A stretch of DNA of 64,000 bases from Lachnospiraceae bacterium UBA7196 (GTDB taxonomy: Bacteria; Bacillota; Clostridia; Lachnospirales; Lachnospiraceae): the NCBI GenBank assembly GCA_002490835.1, contig DKUU01000021.1:62001-126000 (forward strand). The letters run 5' to 3'. The notes beneath the pieces are model-generated. The model worked only from the letters and a program-made list of their open reading frames with translations, had not been told where the DNA came from and made no database searches. Below, piece after piece: positions 50,020 to 59,722 of the stretch. A program made the position numbers and the translations under genes. The stretch's first letter is position 1, and every line of letters begins with the position of its first letter.

Positions 50020-50758
50020 GTTCTACCTCGTCCGCTAAAGGCTCGATAACGATCACCGAAATGTTATCCTTGCCGCCGTTACTATTGGCTGTCTCCACCA
50101 ATTCTTCTACCCTGTCCCTGAGATTACCGCCATCTTTTATGATCCGGCGTATCATCTCGTCGTCCACCATATTAGTCAAGCCATCAGAACAAAGTAAAAC
50201 CATATCTCCAGTCTGTAATTCCAGATTAAAAAAGTCGATCTCCACATCATCCTTGGCGCCCACAGCGCGGGTAATGATATTTTTATCAGGATGGTTTCTG
50301 GCTTCTTCCCTGCCAATCCCGCCCATGCGGACCATCTCCTCCACCAGAGAGTGATCCACCGTGACCTGCGTGATCTCGTCACCTACCACATAGAGCCTGC
50401 TGTCGCCCACATTTGCCACCTCTAAATAACGCCCGATACAGGTAGCCGCAACCAGCGTGGTCCCCATGCCGCTCAGCAAATAATTCTCGCTGGCCCGCTG
50501 GCGTAAAACCGTGTTAGCCTTTTTGATCGCGTGCTCCAATATCTTCACAGGATTTTTCTCAAAGGAAGCGCCGATCTCCTCCACCACAGTCTCCACCGCC
50601 AAAACAGAGGCATAATCACCCGCATTATGGCCGCCCATGCCGTCCGCCACGATAAAGATATTGGGCAGATTCCCTATGGGGGTCTCGGAACAATAAATAA
50701 AATCCTGATTTAATTGTCTTCTTCGCCCGATATCCGTCAGCGCATAAGACCTGATCAC
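50012..50758 (-). CDS. stp: PP2C-family Ser/Thr phosphatase (Stp/PrpC type)
   Basis: A metal-dependent phosphatase of 248 residues that reverses PknB phosphorylation. Motifs are NQDFIY near the start, ADGMGGHNAGDYAS, GTTLVAA, VGDSRLY, LCSDGLTNM and GGKDNISVIVI at the end, giving the full set of metal-binding aspartates. I prefer the GTG at 50,758, which has a GTGGAGG ribosome site seven bases upstream; an ATG 21 bases earlier has none. It overlaps pknB by eight bases and follows rlmN. Confidence 0.94.
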   Translation of the reverse strand: MIRSYALTDIGRRRQLNQDFIYCSETPIGNLPNIFIVADGMGGHNAGDYASVLAVETVVEEIGASFEKNPVKILEHAIKKANTVLRQRASENYLLSGMGTTLVAATCIGRYLEVANVGDSRLYVVGDEITQVTVDHSLVEEMVRMGGIGREEARNHPDKNIITRAVGAKDDVEIDFFNLELQTGDMVLLCSDGLTNMVDDEMIRRIIKDGGNLRDRVEELVETANSNGGKDNISVIVIEPLADEVEHD

Positions 50759-50850
50759 GGCTTCGCCTCCACTTTCCATATTTTACCAATTACCCATGTT
50801 AGCATATTCCCTGCCAAAAAGCAAACATATTAAATCTTCCGCTCCTACAC

Positions 50851-51918
50851 TCATGCTTCGTCCAACCTGCAGGAAGCGTCTGAACAATTTTTTAAAAACC
50901 GCCGCCTGAGCTGCCCGCAGGCACCATCGATATCCCGCCCCAGTTCGCGCCGCACCGTTGCGTTTACGCCTTTTTTTTGCAAAAGCGCCGCAAAAGCCTC
51001 CACCGCATGCTTTTCGGACTGCACGTAGGCTCTCTCCCGCACGGGATTGACCGGAATCAGATTCACATGACAATTCAAGCCGCGGATCAGGGACGCCAAA
51101 GTCTCCGCATCCTGCCTTGTATCGTTCACATTCCGCACCAGACTGTACTCAAAAGTGATCCGTCTGCCGGTCTGCTCAAAATAATAGGCGCAGGCCGCCA
51201 TCAGCTCCTCCAGCGAATACCGCTCGGCGATGGGCATCAGCCCGCGGCGTTTTTCATCCGTCGCCGCATGCAGGGAGAGCGCCAGCGTAATCTGCAGCTT
51301 CTCCTGCGCCAGCTCCCGCATCTTCGGCACCAGACCGCAGGTGGAGACGGTCACGCTACGCTGGCTGATGTGCAAACCGTTCCCGTCTGTGAGCAGGGTG
51401 AGGAAACGCAGCAGATTCTCATAATTATCCAAAGGCTCCCCGCTCCCCATGACCACCACATTCGAGACCCGCTCTCCCGTCTCCAGCGTGATCGCGTAGA
51501 TCTGATCGAGCATCTCCGCCGGCGTCAGATTCCGCACCAGCCCGTCCAGAGTGGAAGCGCAGAAGCGGCAGCCCATACGGCAGCCCACTTGCGAAGAAAT
51601 ACAGACCGAATTGCCATGCTGATAACGCATCCACACGCTCTCCACCACATTGCCGTCCGCTAACGCGAAAAGGTATTTTTTCGTCCCGTCCACGGCGGAC
51701 TCCTGCACCGTCACGATACGCAGCGCCGTATAGGTATAGCTTTCCCCACATTTTTCCCTCATAGCCAGCGGAAGATTCGTCATCTCCTCAAAACTGCGCG
51801 CAAGTTTTCGGTGCATCCACTCGTAGAGCTGCGCCGCGCGAAAGGATTTTTCGCCCATTGCCGTCATCTCTGTCTTCAGTTCCGACAGCGTGAGGGACTT
51901 GATGTCCTTTTTCTCCAT
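50851..51918 (-). CDS. rlmN: Dual-specificity RNA methyltransferase RlmN
   Basis: RlmN is a radical-SAM enzyme that methylates C2 of A2503 in 23S rRNA and A37 of some tRNAs. The cluster-binding CxxxCxxC reads GCRMGCRFCAST near residue 110. The reactive cysteine is in the C-terminal AYVQSEKHAVEAF to GACGQLRR segment, and the GEPLDNY and SLHAATDEKRR blocks are typical. Length (355) is normal. Loss or gain of this methyl affects oxazolidinone and related drug sensitivity; it should not be confused with Cfr, and nothing here suggests Cfr. It lies between rsmB and the phosphatase gene. Confidence 0.95.
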   Translation of the reverse strand: MEKKDIKSLTLSELKTEMTAMGEKSFRAAQLYEWMHRKLARSFEEMTNLPLAMREKCGESYTYTALRIVTVQESAVDGTKKYLFALADGNVVESVWMRYQHGNSVCISSQVGCRMGCRFCASTLDGLVRNLTPAEMLDQIYAITLETGERVSNVVVMGSGEPLDNYENLLRFLTLLTDGNGLHISQRSVTVSTCGLVPKMRELAQEKLQITLALSLHAATDEKRRGLMPIAERYSLEELMAACAYYFEQTGRRITFEYSLVRNVNDTRQDAETLASLIRGLNCHVNLIPVNPVRERAYVQSEKHAVEAFAALLQKKGVNATVRRELGRDIDGACGQLRRRFLKNCSDASCRLDEA

Positions 51919-51977
51919 ATCAGCCTGCTTTCCGTTTCATCGTCCCTTCTGTTACCGCACTGCTCATGCCGGTTTCC

Positions 51978-53330
51978 CTAATTTTTTACCAGCCGCGCCA
52001 TAAAGAAGCCGTCCGCCTCGTGGAGCCCCGGCAGAAGCTGCAGCATGCCGCTCTCCGCCCCGTCTGCAAACGTCTCTGGAAGCAGCTTTTCCATACCCGC
52101 CCGCGCAAAACCGAAGGTTTCGCAGATCCATGCTGCCATCTCCTCATTTTCCGCGGGATTCAGGGTACAGGTACTGTAGAGCAGCGTGCCTCTGGGCTTG
52201 ATATATTCAATAACATTCGTTATTATTTCTTTCTGTAACACCTGTATTTCTTTCAGTGATTCCCGCGTCACCCGATACTTGATATCCTGTTTGTGGCCGA
52301 TCACGCCCAGTCCTGAACAGGGGACATCCGCCAAAAGTACATCCGCGCGCCCTACAAGGCTTTCGTTTCTAAGCCGCGCATCCTGCACCAGAACGGAGAC
52401 ATTCTCCGCTCCCAGCCGTCTCCTGTTTTCCTCGATCTTATCCGTCTTATAACCGCTCACATCACAGGCGATGACGTTTCCGCCGGTTTTCAGCTTTTCC
52501 GCCGCATGGAGCGCCTTGCCGCCGGGGGCTGCGCAGACGTCGATCACGGTATCCCCCGGCATAATGCCCGCCGCCTCCACCGCCAGCATCGAACTCACGT
52601 CCTGCACCGCAAACAGTCCTTCCTCATAGCCCGCAAGCCTGCGGATACCCTCCGCGCCCTGCACCGTCACCGCACAGGGATGGTAGGGGTGTTCCCTCAC
52701 TGCCGCGCCTGCTGCCTCCCAAGCCGCAAACAGCCGCTTCCTCTCCTCCATGGGCAGCCCCTCTTTCAGGCGCAGGCACACCGGCCGCCTCTCCAAAGAC
52801 GCCGCCAGTATCTTTTCACAAGTCTCTGCCCCATAGGCCGCCCTGAAATGTTCCACCAGCCACAGCGGCATAGAATATTGCACCGACAAGTACGCGTCCG
52901 GCTCCCTCTCCCTGTCTGGGTATTCGATCGTTTCCCGCCCTCTGGCGATCGTTCGTAGGACGCCGTTCACATAGCCCTGCAGGGATTGAAATCCGCGCTT
53001 TTTCGCCAGCTTCACCGCTTCATTGCAGACTGCCGCGTCCGGGATATGCTCCATGAAAAGAAGCTGATAGACGCTCATGCGAAGGAGCGCCCGTATCAGC
53101 GGCTTCATTTTCATAACAGGTGTTTTTGAATATTGGTCAAGCACATAGTCAAGCTGGATCCGCCTCTCGATGGCACCCTCGCTGACCCGCTTGATGAAGG
53201 CCTTCTCCCTGCCGTCCAGATAATCGTACTTATCAAGCACCGCCGCAATGAGGACATTGCTGTATTCTGTTTGTTTTTCCAGCTCCAACAGAATGTCTAA
53301 TACTGCTTCCCGCCCGTTGATTCCTGCCAC
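51978..53330 (-). CDS. rsmB: 16S rRNA (cytosine(967)-C(5))-methyltransferase RsmB
   Basis: A 450-residue enzyme: N-terminal NusB-like helical domain (about 1-140; AFIKRVSEGAIERR) and a C-terminal Nol1/Nop2 methyltransferase (SAM-binding VIDVCAAPGGKALHAAE near 260, LADVPCSGLGV near 325 and STCTLNPAENE near 385, the two cysteines of the mechanism). The start is a GTG at 53,330. It precedes rlmN and follows the zinc-protease gene by about 110 bases. Confidence 0.95.
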   Translation of the reverse strand: MAGINGREAVLDILLELEKQTEYSNVLIAAVLDKYDYLDGREKAFIKRVSEGAIERRIQLDYVLDQYSKTPVMKMKPLIRALLRMSVYQLLFMEHIPDAAVCNEAVKLAKKRGFQSLQGYVNGVLRTIARGRETIEYPDREREPDAYLSVQYSMPLWLVEHFRAAYGAETCEKILAASLERRPVCLRLKEGLPMEERKRLFAAWEAAGAAVREHPYHPCAVTVQGAEGIRRLAGYEEGLFAVQDVSSMLAVEAAGIMPGDTVIDVCAAPGGKALHAAEKLKTGGNVIACDVSGYKTDKIEENRRRLGAENVSVLVQDARLRNESLVGRADVLLADVPCSGLGVIGHKQDIKYRVTRESLKEIQVLQKEIITNVIEYIKPRGTLLYSTCTLNPAENEEMAAWICETFGFARAGMEKLLPETFADGAESGMLQLLPGLHEADGFFMARLVKN

Positions 53331-53439
53331 CTCATGTTCTCCCGTCTGTTATCTTCACCGCTGTTATGGCTTTCCTGTCTTCCCTATGTCACCGGTTTTC
53401 GTCCCGACTCCGCTTTCGCTGTCCAAAGCATTCCTGCCT

Positions 53440-54150
53440 TTAATCCCGTCTTCGATTCCCGCCAAACATCAGAATCAGCCTCAGAAGCTGCAGAATCGCC
53501 GAGGCTGCTGCCGCCACATAGGTGAGGGCCGCCGCGCTTAAGACCTTTCTGCAGCTTTTCACCTCATCGTTTGCTAACATCCCGTAATCTCCCAGCATGG
53601 CAAGCGCCCGGCCGGAAGCGTTGAACTCCACGGGCAGGGTCACCACCTGAAAGAGCACAGCCAGCGCGAAGACCCAGATACCGATCTGGATCAATACCTG
53701 ATTCATTCCCAGAAGCGCCCCCAGAATGATCAGGGGAATCCCCGCCTTCGAGCCGATGTTTGCCGCCGGTACCAGCGTCGAGCGAATCTGCAAGGGTGCA
53801 TAGCCCTTGTTATGCTGCACCGCATGACCGCACTCATGCGCCGCCACGCCGATGGCCGCCACAGAATCCGAGCCGTACACGGTATCGGAGAGCCTGAGTA
53901 CCTTGTTCGTCGGATCATAGTGATCCGTAAGGCTCCCCCTGATATGTTCCACCCGTACATCGTAAATACCCGACATCTGCAAAATCCTCTGCGCCGCCTC
54001 CGCACCCGTCATACCCGTCCGGCTTCTCACCTTGGAAAATTTATTATAGGTGGAGCTGACCCTAAACTGCGCAAAGATACACAGAACCGCCCCGATCAGC
54101 ACCAAAAAATATGTGGGGTCAAAATAATAGCCATAACCGTAATATCCCAT
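53440..54150 (-). CDS. YugP-type membrane zinc metallopeptidase
   Basis: A 236-residue membrane protein from the ATG at 54,150 (GGAGG seven bases upstream). It has an N-terminal helix (about 9-30), a zinc motif HECGHAVQH (HExxH type) near residue 110, and further helices at about 130-200. This is the neutral zinc metallopeptidase family 2 found next to fmt and rsmB in many Firmicutes; its substrate is not known. Some annotations put the start 15 codons upstream. Confidence 0.88.
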   Translation of the reverse strand: MGYYGYGYYFDPTYFLVLIGAVLCIFAQFRVSSTYNKFSKVRSRTGMTGAEAAQRILQMSGIYDVRVEHIRGSLTDHYDPTNKVLRLSDTVYGSDSVAAIGVAAHECGHAVQHNKGYAPLQIRSTLVPAANIGSKAGIPLIILGALLGMNQVLIQIGIWVFALAVLFQVVTLPVEFNASGRALAMLGDYGMLANDEVKSCRKVLSAAALTYVAAAASAILQLLRLILMFGGNRRRD

Positions 54151-54239
54151 CTTCATTCCTCCGTATTCCGGAAAATACCTTTCGATACTCTCCATACTGC
54201 ATCACTTACTTCATACCTAAGACCAGACTGTCAGAAGTC

Positions 54240-55244
54240 CTATTCGGGCATCCCAAGGCTCTCTCCCGCCTTCATGGGATAGCCCAGCAGAAAATCCTTC
54301 ACCGCCATGCGTTTCTTGCCTTCCGGCTGTACCTCCAATATCTTTAGAATACCATGCCCCGTCTGTACATAGAAGGCATCCTTCTCCACGCGGACCACCG
54401 TGCCGGGCGCTTCATTTCCGGCCGCAGCAGCATTTCCCTGCGCCGGCACTCCATTTCCGGCGGCTGTCGCGATGCCCGCAAACTCATGCTCCGGGACCAC
54501 TTCTTCCTTCCATATTTTCAAAGTCTTTTCGCGAAAGACCGCAGACGCCCCCGGCCACGAAATCAGCCCGCGAATCAGGCAGTCCAGCTTTTGTGCCTCC
54601 ATCCTCCAGTCGATCTTCCCCATAGCCTTCGTCAGCATCTTTGCATAGCAGGACTCTTCGTCATTCTGCTTTACCGGCGTCACTTCGCCCGCCTCTATGT
54701 TAACAAGCGCCTCCACGATCAGACGCGCGCCCGCGGCCGCCAGCTTGTCATGCAGGGTATCCGCCGTCTCGTCAGGGGCGATCGCCACCTCCGTCTTACA
54801 TAGCATATCCCCGGTATCCAGTCCCTTATCCATCTGCATAATAGTAACGCCCGTTATTTTTTCTCCGTTGATGATGGCCCACTGGATCGGCCCCGCTCCC
54901 CTGTATTTAGGGAGAAGCGAAGCGTGGATATTCACACAGCCAAACTTTGGCATCGTAAGGATCTCCTCCGAAAGGATCTGTCCGAAGGCCGCCACCACAA
55001 AGATATCCGCCTGATAAGAGCGAAGCGTCTCTACCGCCTGCGCCTCCTTGATCTTTACCGGCTGGAATACCGGAATATCATGACTGAGCGCGCATGCCTT
55101 GACCGGACTCATCTGCACTTCCTTGCCCCTGCCCTTAGGCTTATCGGGCTGGGTCACCACCGCCGTCACCTGATGGCCGGCCCCGATGATCGCCTCCAAT
55201 GCACCCACCGCAAAGTCCGGCGTTCCCATAAAAACTACTTTCAT
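54240..55244 (-). CDS. fmt: Methionyl-tRNA formyltransferase
   Basis: Fmt formylates the initiator Met-tRNA using 10-formyl-tetrahydrofolate. The 334-residue protein opens VVFMGTPDFAVGALEAI, has the catalytic segment NIHASLLPKYRGAGPIQWA (Asn and His of the formyltransferase site) and the C-terminal OB-like domain. An Ala/Gly-rich insertion (AGNGVPAQGNAAAAGN, about 268-285) in the C-terminal domain is unusual. It overlaps def by four bases, so formylation and deformylation genes are coupled. Confidence 0.95.
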   Translation of the reverse strand: MKVVFMGTPDFAVGALEAIIGAGHQVTAVVTQPDKPKGRGKEVQMSPVKACALSHDIPVFQPVKIKEAQAVETLRSYQADIFVVAAFGQILSEEILTMPKFGCVNIHASLLPKYRGAGPIQWAIINGEKITGVTIMQMDKGLDTGDMLCKTEVAIAPDETADTLHDKLAAAGARLIVEALVNIEAGEVTPVKQNDEESCYAKMLTKAMGKIDWRMEAQKLDCLIRGLISWPGASAVFREKTLKIWKEEVVPEHEFAGIATAAGNGVPAQGNAAAAGNEAPGTVVRVEKDAFYVQTGHGILKILEVQPEGKKRMAVKDFLLGYPMKAGESLGMPE

Positions 55245-55723
55245 TGCTCCTGTTCCTCCAAGTCCTCCGTGTTCATCAGCGGGCCTTCCACTCTCTCCAC
55301 ATAGAGATGCCCCTCCAGATGATCCACTTCATGACAGATTGCCCTTGCCAGAAGTTCCGTCCCCTCGATTTCAAAAGGCTGCATATTCTCGTCATAAGCC
55401 AGCGCCTTTACATAGTTTGGACGCTTCACCTTTCCGGTCTTTCCGGGAACGCTCAGGCACCCCTCGTAGCCTTCCTGTTCCCCGCTTGTCTCCAAAATCT
55501 TAGGATTGATCAAAAGCAGAGGATCCTCTCCGGTGGTATCGATCACCACGATACGCTTCAGAATGCCGACCTGCGGCGCCGCAAGCCCCACGCCGTTCTC
55601 CTCGTACAGCGTCTCAAACATATCGTCGATCAGCTCCTGCAGTCTGGGCGTGACCTCCGTCACCTCCTTGCAGTGCTTCTCCAATACCGGATCTCCCATC
55701 TCTCTGACTTTCCTTGTTGCCAT
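55241..55723 (-). CDS. def: Peptide deformylase
   Basis: Def removes the formyl group from nascent proteins. The three conserved motifs are present: GVGLAAPQVG, EGCLSVPG (metal-binding Cys) and the HExxH-like HEVDHLEG. The 160-residue form from the ATG at 55,723 starts MATRKVREMGDPVLE and has GGAGG upstream; a TTG at 55,744 is an alternative that overlaps priA by four bases. It is a type I deformylase by its length and by the EGCLSVPG form. Confidence 0.95.
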   Translation of the reverse strand: MATRKVREMGDPVLEKHCKEVTEVTPRLQELIDDMFETLYEENGVGLAAPQVGILKRIVVIDTTGEDPLLLINPKILETSGEQEGYEGCLSVPGKTGKVKRPNYVKALAYDENMQPFEIEGTELLARAICHEVDHLEGHLYVERVEGPLMNTEDLEEQEQ

Positions 55724-55740
55724 GTCACCCTTTCCTCCTA

Positions 55741-57978
55741 TCAATATGTATTCATCGGGTCAAAGTCAAACTGCACCGTCTGATTCTTGGATTCCCGCTC
55801 CTTACAATAATGTTCCAAAGTATCCTTGATCTTTACCAGCGTCCGGTAATCGCCATGTCTCACATAAAGGACGTGGCGGTAAACGTCCGCAAGTTTGCCG
55901 ATGGCGGCTTCCGCCGGACCGATCACCCGCAGCCCCTTCACGTCTGCCGTCTCCTTTTTGACCAATTCAGTCATTTCTGTTCCCAGCCGCTCTCCCTCTT
56001 CCTGCACGCGAGAGAGGATGAGGACTGCCAGCATATGTTCTACGGGCGGATAGCCCATCAGTTCCCGATAGGCGATCTCCTCCCGATAAAATCCTTTATA
56101 GTCCTGTCTGGCCGCATAGACCACGCTGTAGTGATCCGGCCGGTAAGTCTGAATCACCACTTCTCCGGGCCGCTCTCCGCGGCCTGCGCGGCCTGCCGCC
56201 TGTGTCAAAAGCTGAAAGGTCCGCTCTCCGGCCCGATAATCGTTTTGGTTCAGGGACAGGTCCGCCGCCAGCACTCCCACCAGCGTCACCTTGGGAAAAT
56301 CATGCCCCTTGACGATCATCTGCGTGCCCACGAGAATGTCCGCCCGTTCATCCGCAAAGGCGGAGAGGAGCTTTTCATAGCTTTCCTTCGTACGGGTCGT
56401 ATCCCCGTCCATACGCAGCACCCGCGCCTCCGGAAATACCTTATGAATCGCCTCCTCCACCTGCTGCGTCCCCGCCTTAAAGCCCATCAGATAAGGGGAG
56501 CCGCAGGATGGGCATTTCGCGGGCTTTCGCTCTTGATAGCCGCAGTAATGGCAGTGAAGCGTTCCATTATTGTGTTCTGACAAAGAGACATCACAGTGCG
56601 GACATTTCATCACATGTCCGCAGGCGCGGCAGGAAATGAATCCCGCATACCCTCTCCTGTTTAGGAAGAGGATGGTCTGCTCGCTCTTTGACAACCTCTC
56701 TTCCATCAAAGCCGCCAGCTTTCTGCTGAATATGGAACGATTGCCTTCCCGCAGTTCTTTTCTCAAATCCACGGTATGCACCGCAGGCAGCATGCTCACG
56801 CCGGGACGCTCCTTCATCTCATACAGTTTATAGTGTCCCTGAAGCGCCCGATAATATGCTTCCAGAGAGGGCGTCGCCGAACCAAGCACCACGCTTGCGC
56901 CGTTTCTGGCAGCAATCTCCACGGCCGTCTCTCTGGCATGATATTTAGGGCTTGTTTCGCTCTTGTAGCTGCCCTCATGTTCCTCGTCCATCACGATCAC
57001 GCCAAGGTTTTGAAACGGCGTAAACAATGCCGACCGGGGCCCGATGATCACGTCGATCTCTCCGGCCTTGGCCCGCTCGATCTGATCGTACTTTTCTCCA
57101 GCCGACAAAGAAGAATTAATGACCGACACCCGGTCTCCGAAACGCTTATAAAAGCGCAGGAGTGTCTGATAGGTGAGGGCGATCTCCGGGATCAGCATGA
57201 TGGCCTGCTTCCCCATAGCGATCATCTCTTCAATAATACCGAGATACACCTCCGTCTTGCCGCTGCCCGTAACGCCATGTACCAGATGCACCCCCGGCTG
57301 CCCGGCGCGGTAATCAGCAAGCACTTCCCCGATGATGCGCTGCTGCGTCTGACTCAGCACGGGACGCACCTCGCTTCGATCCACGGCCTTGACCGGATTG
57401 CGGTAAAAAGCCTCCCGCTCTATACGAAGATACCCCTGTTTTTCCAAGGCCTGTAAGGTAGCGGCGGTTACATGGAGTTTCTGCCTGATCAATTCGTAAG
57501 GCAGCTCCTCTTCCGTCTGCAGGGCGGTAAGCACCCGTGCCTTGGCCCGCTGATGCTTTCTTTCGCATTCGCAGGCTGCCTGTGCAATTTCCGCCGCGGA
57601 CAGGCGCCGCAGCACCTTTTTCTTTTCCAGCTGTTTCTGCTTCTGCTTCACGGGCAGGACGGTCTTTAGGGCCGCGATGGTGGTGGAACCGTAATTGCTC
57701 TTTAACCAGTAGGCGATCTCAATCTGCCTGCCCTCCACGGAAACCGCCTTCTCCACCACCGCGCTGACCGCCTTGATCTTTTCCGGAGGATAATCAGGTT
57801 CCTTAGAGAGATCTACCACATAACCCGTTTTCTCCTGATTGCCCTTCCCGAAGGGCACACGCACCTGTACGCCCGGCTTCACCGCCTCCGACAGTTCATC
57901 CGGTATCCGGTACTGAAACACCCGGTCCACCTTCTCATGTGCAATTTCTATGATGACGTCCGCGTACTGCTTTGTCAT
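55741..57978 (-). CDS. priA: Primosomal replication-restart helicase PriA
   Basis: A 745-residue 3'-5' DNA helicase that reloads the replisome. It has an N-terminal DNA-binding domain (VIIEIAHEKVDRVFQY), Walker A GVTGSGKTEVYL (near 240), DEEH, the zinc-binding cysteine series CRACGHVMKC, CPHC, CHYCGYQ and CPSCG inserted in the helicase core, and the QAAGRAGRGERPGEV motif VI. Length is normal. It overlaps murE by four bases upstream and lies one frame from def downstream. Confidence 0.96.
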   Translation of the reverse strand: MTKQYADVIIEIAHEKVDRVFQYRIPDELSEAVKPGVQVRVPFGKGNQEKTGYVVDLSKEPDYPPEKIKAVSAVVEKAVSVEGRQIEIAYWLKSNYGSTTIAALKTVLPVKQKQKQLEKKKVLRRLSAAEIAQAACECERKHQRAKARVLTALQTEEELPYELIRQKLHVTAATLQALEKQGYLRIEREAFYRNPVKAVDRSEVRPVLSQTQQRIIGEVLADYRAGQPGVHLVHGVTGSGKTEVYLGIIEEMIAMGKQAIMLIPEIALTYQTLLRFYKRFGDRVSVINSSLSAGEKYDQIERAKAGEIDVIIGPRSALFTPFQNLGVIVMDEEHEGSYKSETSPKYHARETAVEIAARNGASVVLGSATPSLEAYYRALQGHYKLYEMKERPGVSMLPAVHTVDLRKELREGNRSIFSRKLAALMEERLSKSEQTILFLNRRGYAGFISCRACGHVMKCPHCDVSLSEHNNGTLHCHYCGYQERKPAKCPSCGSPYLMGFKAGTQQVEEAIHKVFPEARVLRMDGDTTRTKESYEKLLSAFADERADILVGTQMIVKGHDFPKVTLVGVLAADLSLNQNDYRAGERTFQLLTQAAGRAGRGERPGEVVIQTYRPDHYSVVYAARQDYKGFYREEIAYRELMGYPPVEHMLAVLILSRVQEEGERLGTEMTELVKKETADVKGLRVIGPAEAAIGKLADVYRHVLYVRHGDYRTLVKIKDTLEHYCKERESKNQTVQFDFDPMNTY

Positions 57979-59444
57979 GCCCGCTCCTCTAAGATCTCCC
58001 GGATCAGCACTCTCTCATCCATCGGGTATTTCACCCCGTTTATCTCCTGATAGTCCTCATGGCCCTTGCCTGCCAGCACGATGATATCCCCCGGCTCGCC
58101 ATGGTCGATGGCGTAGGCAATGGCCTCTTTCCTGTCACAAATCTCCACGTATTTACCGTCCGTCTTCCCGATACCAATCTTAATATCGTCAATGATGGCC
58201 TGCGGCTCCTCGCTGCGCGGATTGTCGGAAGTGATGATGGTCAGATCCGCCATCTTGCCGCTGACCTCTCCCATCTCGTAGCGTCTGGACTTCGCGCGGT
58301 TGCCGCCGCAGCCAAAAAGGCAGACCAGTCTGTGCGGCTGATAAGCCTTGAGCGTCTCAAGCAAGCTCTTTAAAGCCATGGCATTGTGGGCGTAGTCGAT
58401 TATCAGCGTAAACTTATCAGACACTGGCACCATCTCCGTCCTGCCCTTCACTCTGGCCGCCGCGAGTGCCCTCTGTACCTCCTTTTCCTCCACACCAAAA
58501 TGCCTGCAGATAGCGATGGCAGTCAGGGCATTATATACGTTAAATTTTCCCGGTGAGGCAGTTTTTACCGACAGCGCTGTCAGCCCTTTTGTGGTAAAGG
58601 CCATCCCCAGACTGCCCCCCTCGTTTAAGAAGGTGATATCCTCTGCCCGCAGATCGGCTTCCCTGTCGATGCCGTAAGTTTCCAGCTGACAGGTGCAGTC
58701 TTTCGTGACTTCCTGCCAATGGCTGTCATCAGCGTTTACGATTCCCACCCTGCACTGTTTAAATAACAGGCTCTTACAATGCAGATAGTCGTCAAAATCT
58801 TTATGCTCGTTCTCTCCAATATGATCCGGCTCCAGATTCGTGAAAATACCGAAGTCAAAGACAAAGCCCTGCGTCCTGTGCAGCATCAGTCCCTGCGAGG
58901 ACACCTCCATCACCACCGTATCACAGCCGGCATCCGCCATCATCCGAAAATACTGCTGCACCAGATAAGACTCCGGCGTGGTATTCTCCGCGTGAATGTG
59001 GGTATCGCCGGCAATGATCTCGATCGTGCCGATCAGTCCCACCTTTCTCCCCGTCTGCTCCAGAATGGACTTCACCAGATAGGTGGTCGTGGTCTTGCCC
59101 TTCGTACCCGTGATGCCGATGATCTTCATCTGCTTAGCCGGATGCCCGAAATAAGCCGCCGAGGCGAAGGCCATCGCATAGCGGGCATTCTCCACCCGGA
59201 TCACCGTCACTTCGCTTCCCTCCGGCAGCGCCACCTCATGCTCCACGATCAGGGCCGCCGCCCCGGAACGCACCGCGTCCGCCGCGAAGCTGTGCCCGTC
59301 CGCTTTCGCACCCGGAATGCAGACAAACAGGCAGTTTTCCGTTACTTTTCTGGAATCATAGATAACATCCGTTATTCCTTTTTCTAATGTACCGCTTACG
59401 CATTCGTAAGATATTTCCTGTAACAATTCCCTTAAAACTGTCAT
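57975..59444 (-). CDS. murE: UDP-N-acetylmuramyl-tripeptide synthetase MurE
   Basis: MurE adds the third stem-peptide residue. The P-loop is GITGTKGKTTTTYLV (about 109-123), with the central N-TTPES substrate loop (HAENTTPESYLVQQ) and SDNPRSEEP near residue 405. DNPR is the motif associated with meso-diaminopimelate rather than lysine. The 489-residue length is normal. The ATG has GGAGG five bases upstream. Unusually it is not in the dcw cluster here but coupled to priA by a four-base overlap; Clostridia often carry a second MurE elsewhere, so this may be one of two. Confidence 0.93.
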   Translation of the reverse strand: MTVLRELLQEISYECVSGTLEKGITDVIYDSRKVTENCLFVCIPGAKADGHSFAADAVRSGAAALIVEHEVALPEGSEVTVIRVENARYAMAFASAAYFGHPAKQMKIIGITGTKGKTTTTYLVKSILEQTGRKVGLIGTIEIIAGDTHIHAENTTPESYLVQQYFRMMADAGCDTVVMEVSSQGLMLHRTQGFVFDFGIFTNLEPDHIGENEHKDFDDYLHCKSLLFKQCRVGIVNADDSHWQEVTKDCTCQLETYGIDREADLRAEDITFLNEGGSLGMAFTTKGLTALSVKTASPGKFNVYNALTAIAICRHFGVEEKEVQRALAAARVKGRTEMVPVSDKFTLIIDYAHNAMALKSLLETLKAYQPHRLVCLFGCGGNRAKSRRYEMGEVSGKMADLTIITSDNPRSEEPQAIIDDIKIGIGKTDGKYVEICDRKEAIAYAIDHGEPGDIIVLAGKGHEDYQEINGVKYPMDERVLIREILEERA

Positions 59445-59493
59445 TTTAACCTCCTGCCGCTCATTTATGGTTTCACAGGTTTCACACTATATA

Positions 59494-59522
59494 AAGATAG
59501 CACGAAAACGCGATATTTGCAA
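59494..59522 (-). promoter_or_regulatory. Possible promoter of the murE-priA-def-fmt transcript
   Basis: On the minus strand TTGCAA (59,522-59,517), 17 bases, then TATCTT (59,499-59,494), about 50 bases before the murE ATG. Confidence 0.45.
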
Positions 59523-59673
59523 TTTTTCCCTTTTCTTTCAACTCTCTTTAAGCTTTCTTAATCTTTTTTTATTTTTCCTTCACAATCTAAACACAGTTTG
59601 GACACAATTACCCTTTATGATAAGTATCAAGATAGTTGATGAATTCACTATCTCCCCCTCATAAGAAAACTGC

Positions 59674-59702
59674 GAAAAAGCCCGGAGGACCCGGGCTTTT
59701 TC
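59674..59702. terminator. Terminator between recJ and murE
   Basis: AAAAAGCCCGG pairs with CCGGGCTTTTT around a five-base loop. It reads as an intrinsic terminator on both strands; on the minus strand it closes the recJ transcript after element E2. Confidence 0.9.
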
Positions 59703-59722
59703 GTGTCCCGCCGCACCTATGA

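Noticed and set aside
50851..51918. Cfr-type resistance methyltransferase instead of RlmN
   Set aside because: The position next to the phosphatase-kinase-rsgA run and the general sequence fit the housekeeping RlmN, with nothing specific to Cfr.
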